Positions 63,463-64,000 of a DNA stretch of 64,000 bases are shown here, piece by piece (within the stretch, counting starts at the first letter, position 1; every line of letters begins with the position of its first letter). This stretch comes from Reyranella sp. (lineage in GTDB: Bacteria; Pseudomonadota; Alphaproteobacteria; Reyranellales; Reyranellaceae). The DNA is taken from assembly GCF_004297405.1 (NCBI RefSeq), contig NZ_SCVC01000035.1, forward strand, positions 29,250-93,249. The letters run 5' to 3'. The notes under the pieces were generated by a model that worked only from the letters and a program-made list of their open reading frames with translations, searched no databases and was not told where the DNA came from. The translations under genes and the position numbers were made by a program.

Positions 63463-63662
63463 GTTCGTAGTTCCTGATCTCGTTTCTTCGGCGGCCAGCG
63501 TGCTCGTGCTCGGTGGCAACACGCAAGGCGAAACACTAATGGTAATACTGAGCACTATCGATCACTCGCCATTTCCCCGCCCGATGATCCTGGCAATGGT
63601 ATCTTGTCGTTTGTACCTGGGCCGCAACCAATGGCGCGTGACTTCGTATTTGTCGTGATTGC

Positions 63663-63854
63663 ATGAGGGCCAGAATGCAGGAACGCGGTACATGCACACC
63701 AAGCACGCGCTGTCCGCGCTGCGGGCATCTGGTCGACAATCGCGATCTTGAGGAGGTATTTGACCATCTCGATCCTCATCGAGTGTTCCCGTGGCGCGTC
63801 ATTGTACGGCGCGTGTGGCGGTTCATTGTCCGCCCGCCTTTGCGGTATGATTGA
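63663..63854 (+). CDS. Small protein with CxxC motif
   Basis: This protein has up to 63 codons; the ATG at 63675 is an equally good start. CPRCGHLVDNRDLEEV (about 17-32) has a zinc-knuckle-like CxxC, followed by a basic, aromatic C-terminus. Family not recognised; could be a small regulatory or ribosome-associated protein, or chance. Confidence 0.4.
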   Translation: MRARMQERGTCTPSTRCPRCGHLVDNRDLEEVFDHLDPHRVFPWRVIVRRVWRFIVRPPLRYD

Positions 63855-63871
63855 ATGCCACTTGAACAGGA

Positions 63872-64000
63872 CTACCGGCTAATGAAACGCCGGTTGATCA
63901 TTACACAGTCGAACTCGACCAACCGCAGCGCCGCGTCGCGGCTCACGGCGTACATGCCGGTGATGTCGAAGCCCAATCCATCGAGGTGGCGTAACGTGTC
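63872..64000 (-). CDS. C-terminal end of a likely FkbM-family methyltransferase
   Basis: The last 42 codons of a minus-strand gene end at 63874-63872. The residues GLGFDITGMYAVSRDAALRL and VEFDCVMINRRF look like the end of FkbM-type methyltransferases, where a Gly-Phe pair, a Tyr-x-Val-x-Arg segment and a hydrophobic-Asp tail are usual. The start lies beyond the window, so the call is tentative. Confidence 0.55.
   Translation of the reverse strand, partial: DTLRHLDGLGFDITGMYAVSRDAALRLVEFDCVMINRRFISR

Noticed and set aside
1..64000. CRISPR arrays, insertion sequences or phage genes
   Set aside because: No short regularly spaced repeats, transposase, integrase or phage structural gene was found; the PAAR, VgrG and gp25-like genes belong to the T6SS.

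Overview
The window is a 64 kb, GC-rich chromosomal segment with dense, often overlapping operons. It fits an alphaproteobacterium: the type VI secretion genes follow the rhizobial imp order, and the nitrate reductase, selenoneine and arsenic genes are of common proteobacterial types. The genus cannot be fixed by reading alone. No transposase, integrase, CRISPR array, rRNA or intact tRNA was seen.

1-10.4 kb (+): tail of tssC, a second TssC-like gene (impD), tagJ, tssE, tssF, tssG, a methyltransferase locked into the operon by a 4-base overlap, vgrG, a small VgrG/PAAR-linked protein and PAAR. 10.5-19.9 kb (-), converging on it: tagH, tssJ, tssK, tssL (with OmpA domain), tssM, tagF, pppA. Together these give most of the T6SS sheath, baseplate, membrane complex and phosphorylation control. 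tssA, tssB, hcp, clpV and ppkA are not in the window. 20-23 kb: a glucosaminidase (candidate effector), an OmpA-type porin with a terminator, and an unknown protein with a possible L,D-transpeptidase-like cysteine motif.

23.2-31.9 kb: narK-narGHJI-ppiC, a complete respiratory nitrate reductase with transporter, NarJ chaperone and a parvulin. 32-43 kb: a small secreted protein, a tRNA-like scrap, an alpha/beta hydrolase, a beta-lactamase-fold serine hydrolase, a CPBP (CAAX-type) protease, an orphan TpsB outer-membrane transporter with a decayed second copy of its 3' end, an AraC regulator with a perfect inverted repeat in front, then a patch of broken genes (nitronate monooxygenase end, frameshifted RHS protein, half a TSUP permease).

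42.7-45.6 kb: senA and senB, divergent from one shared CATG, plus a methyltransferase overlapping senB; this looks like selenoneine biosynthesis without a local senC. 46-55.6 kb: an arsenic island (acr3; arsR-arsC fusion; arsenic-type GAPDH; arsJ; arsR; a flavoprotein with a cysteine-rich tail; a TauD-type dioxygenase; two MFS transporters). It lies between two diverged direct repeats (about 45.50-45.77 and 55.64-55.91 kb) that both carry the 3' end of the methyltransferase gene. The flavoprotein-dioxygenase-MFS-MFS block, translationally coupled behind arsR, is the best candidate for an undescribed system.

56-64 kb: a chloroperoxidase-like hydrolase, a 0.93 kb stretch without a recognised gene, an EIIA-Man-type protein, NhaD and NhaA sodium/proton antiporters (nhaA behind a hairpin-rich leader), a cytochrome P450, a secreted nuclease-like protein, a small CxxC protein and the end of a likely FkbM methyltransferase.
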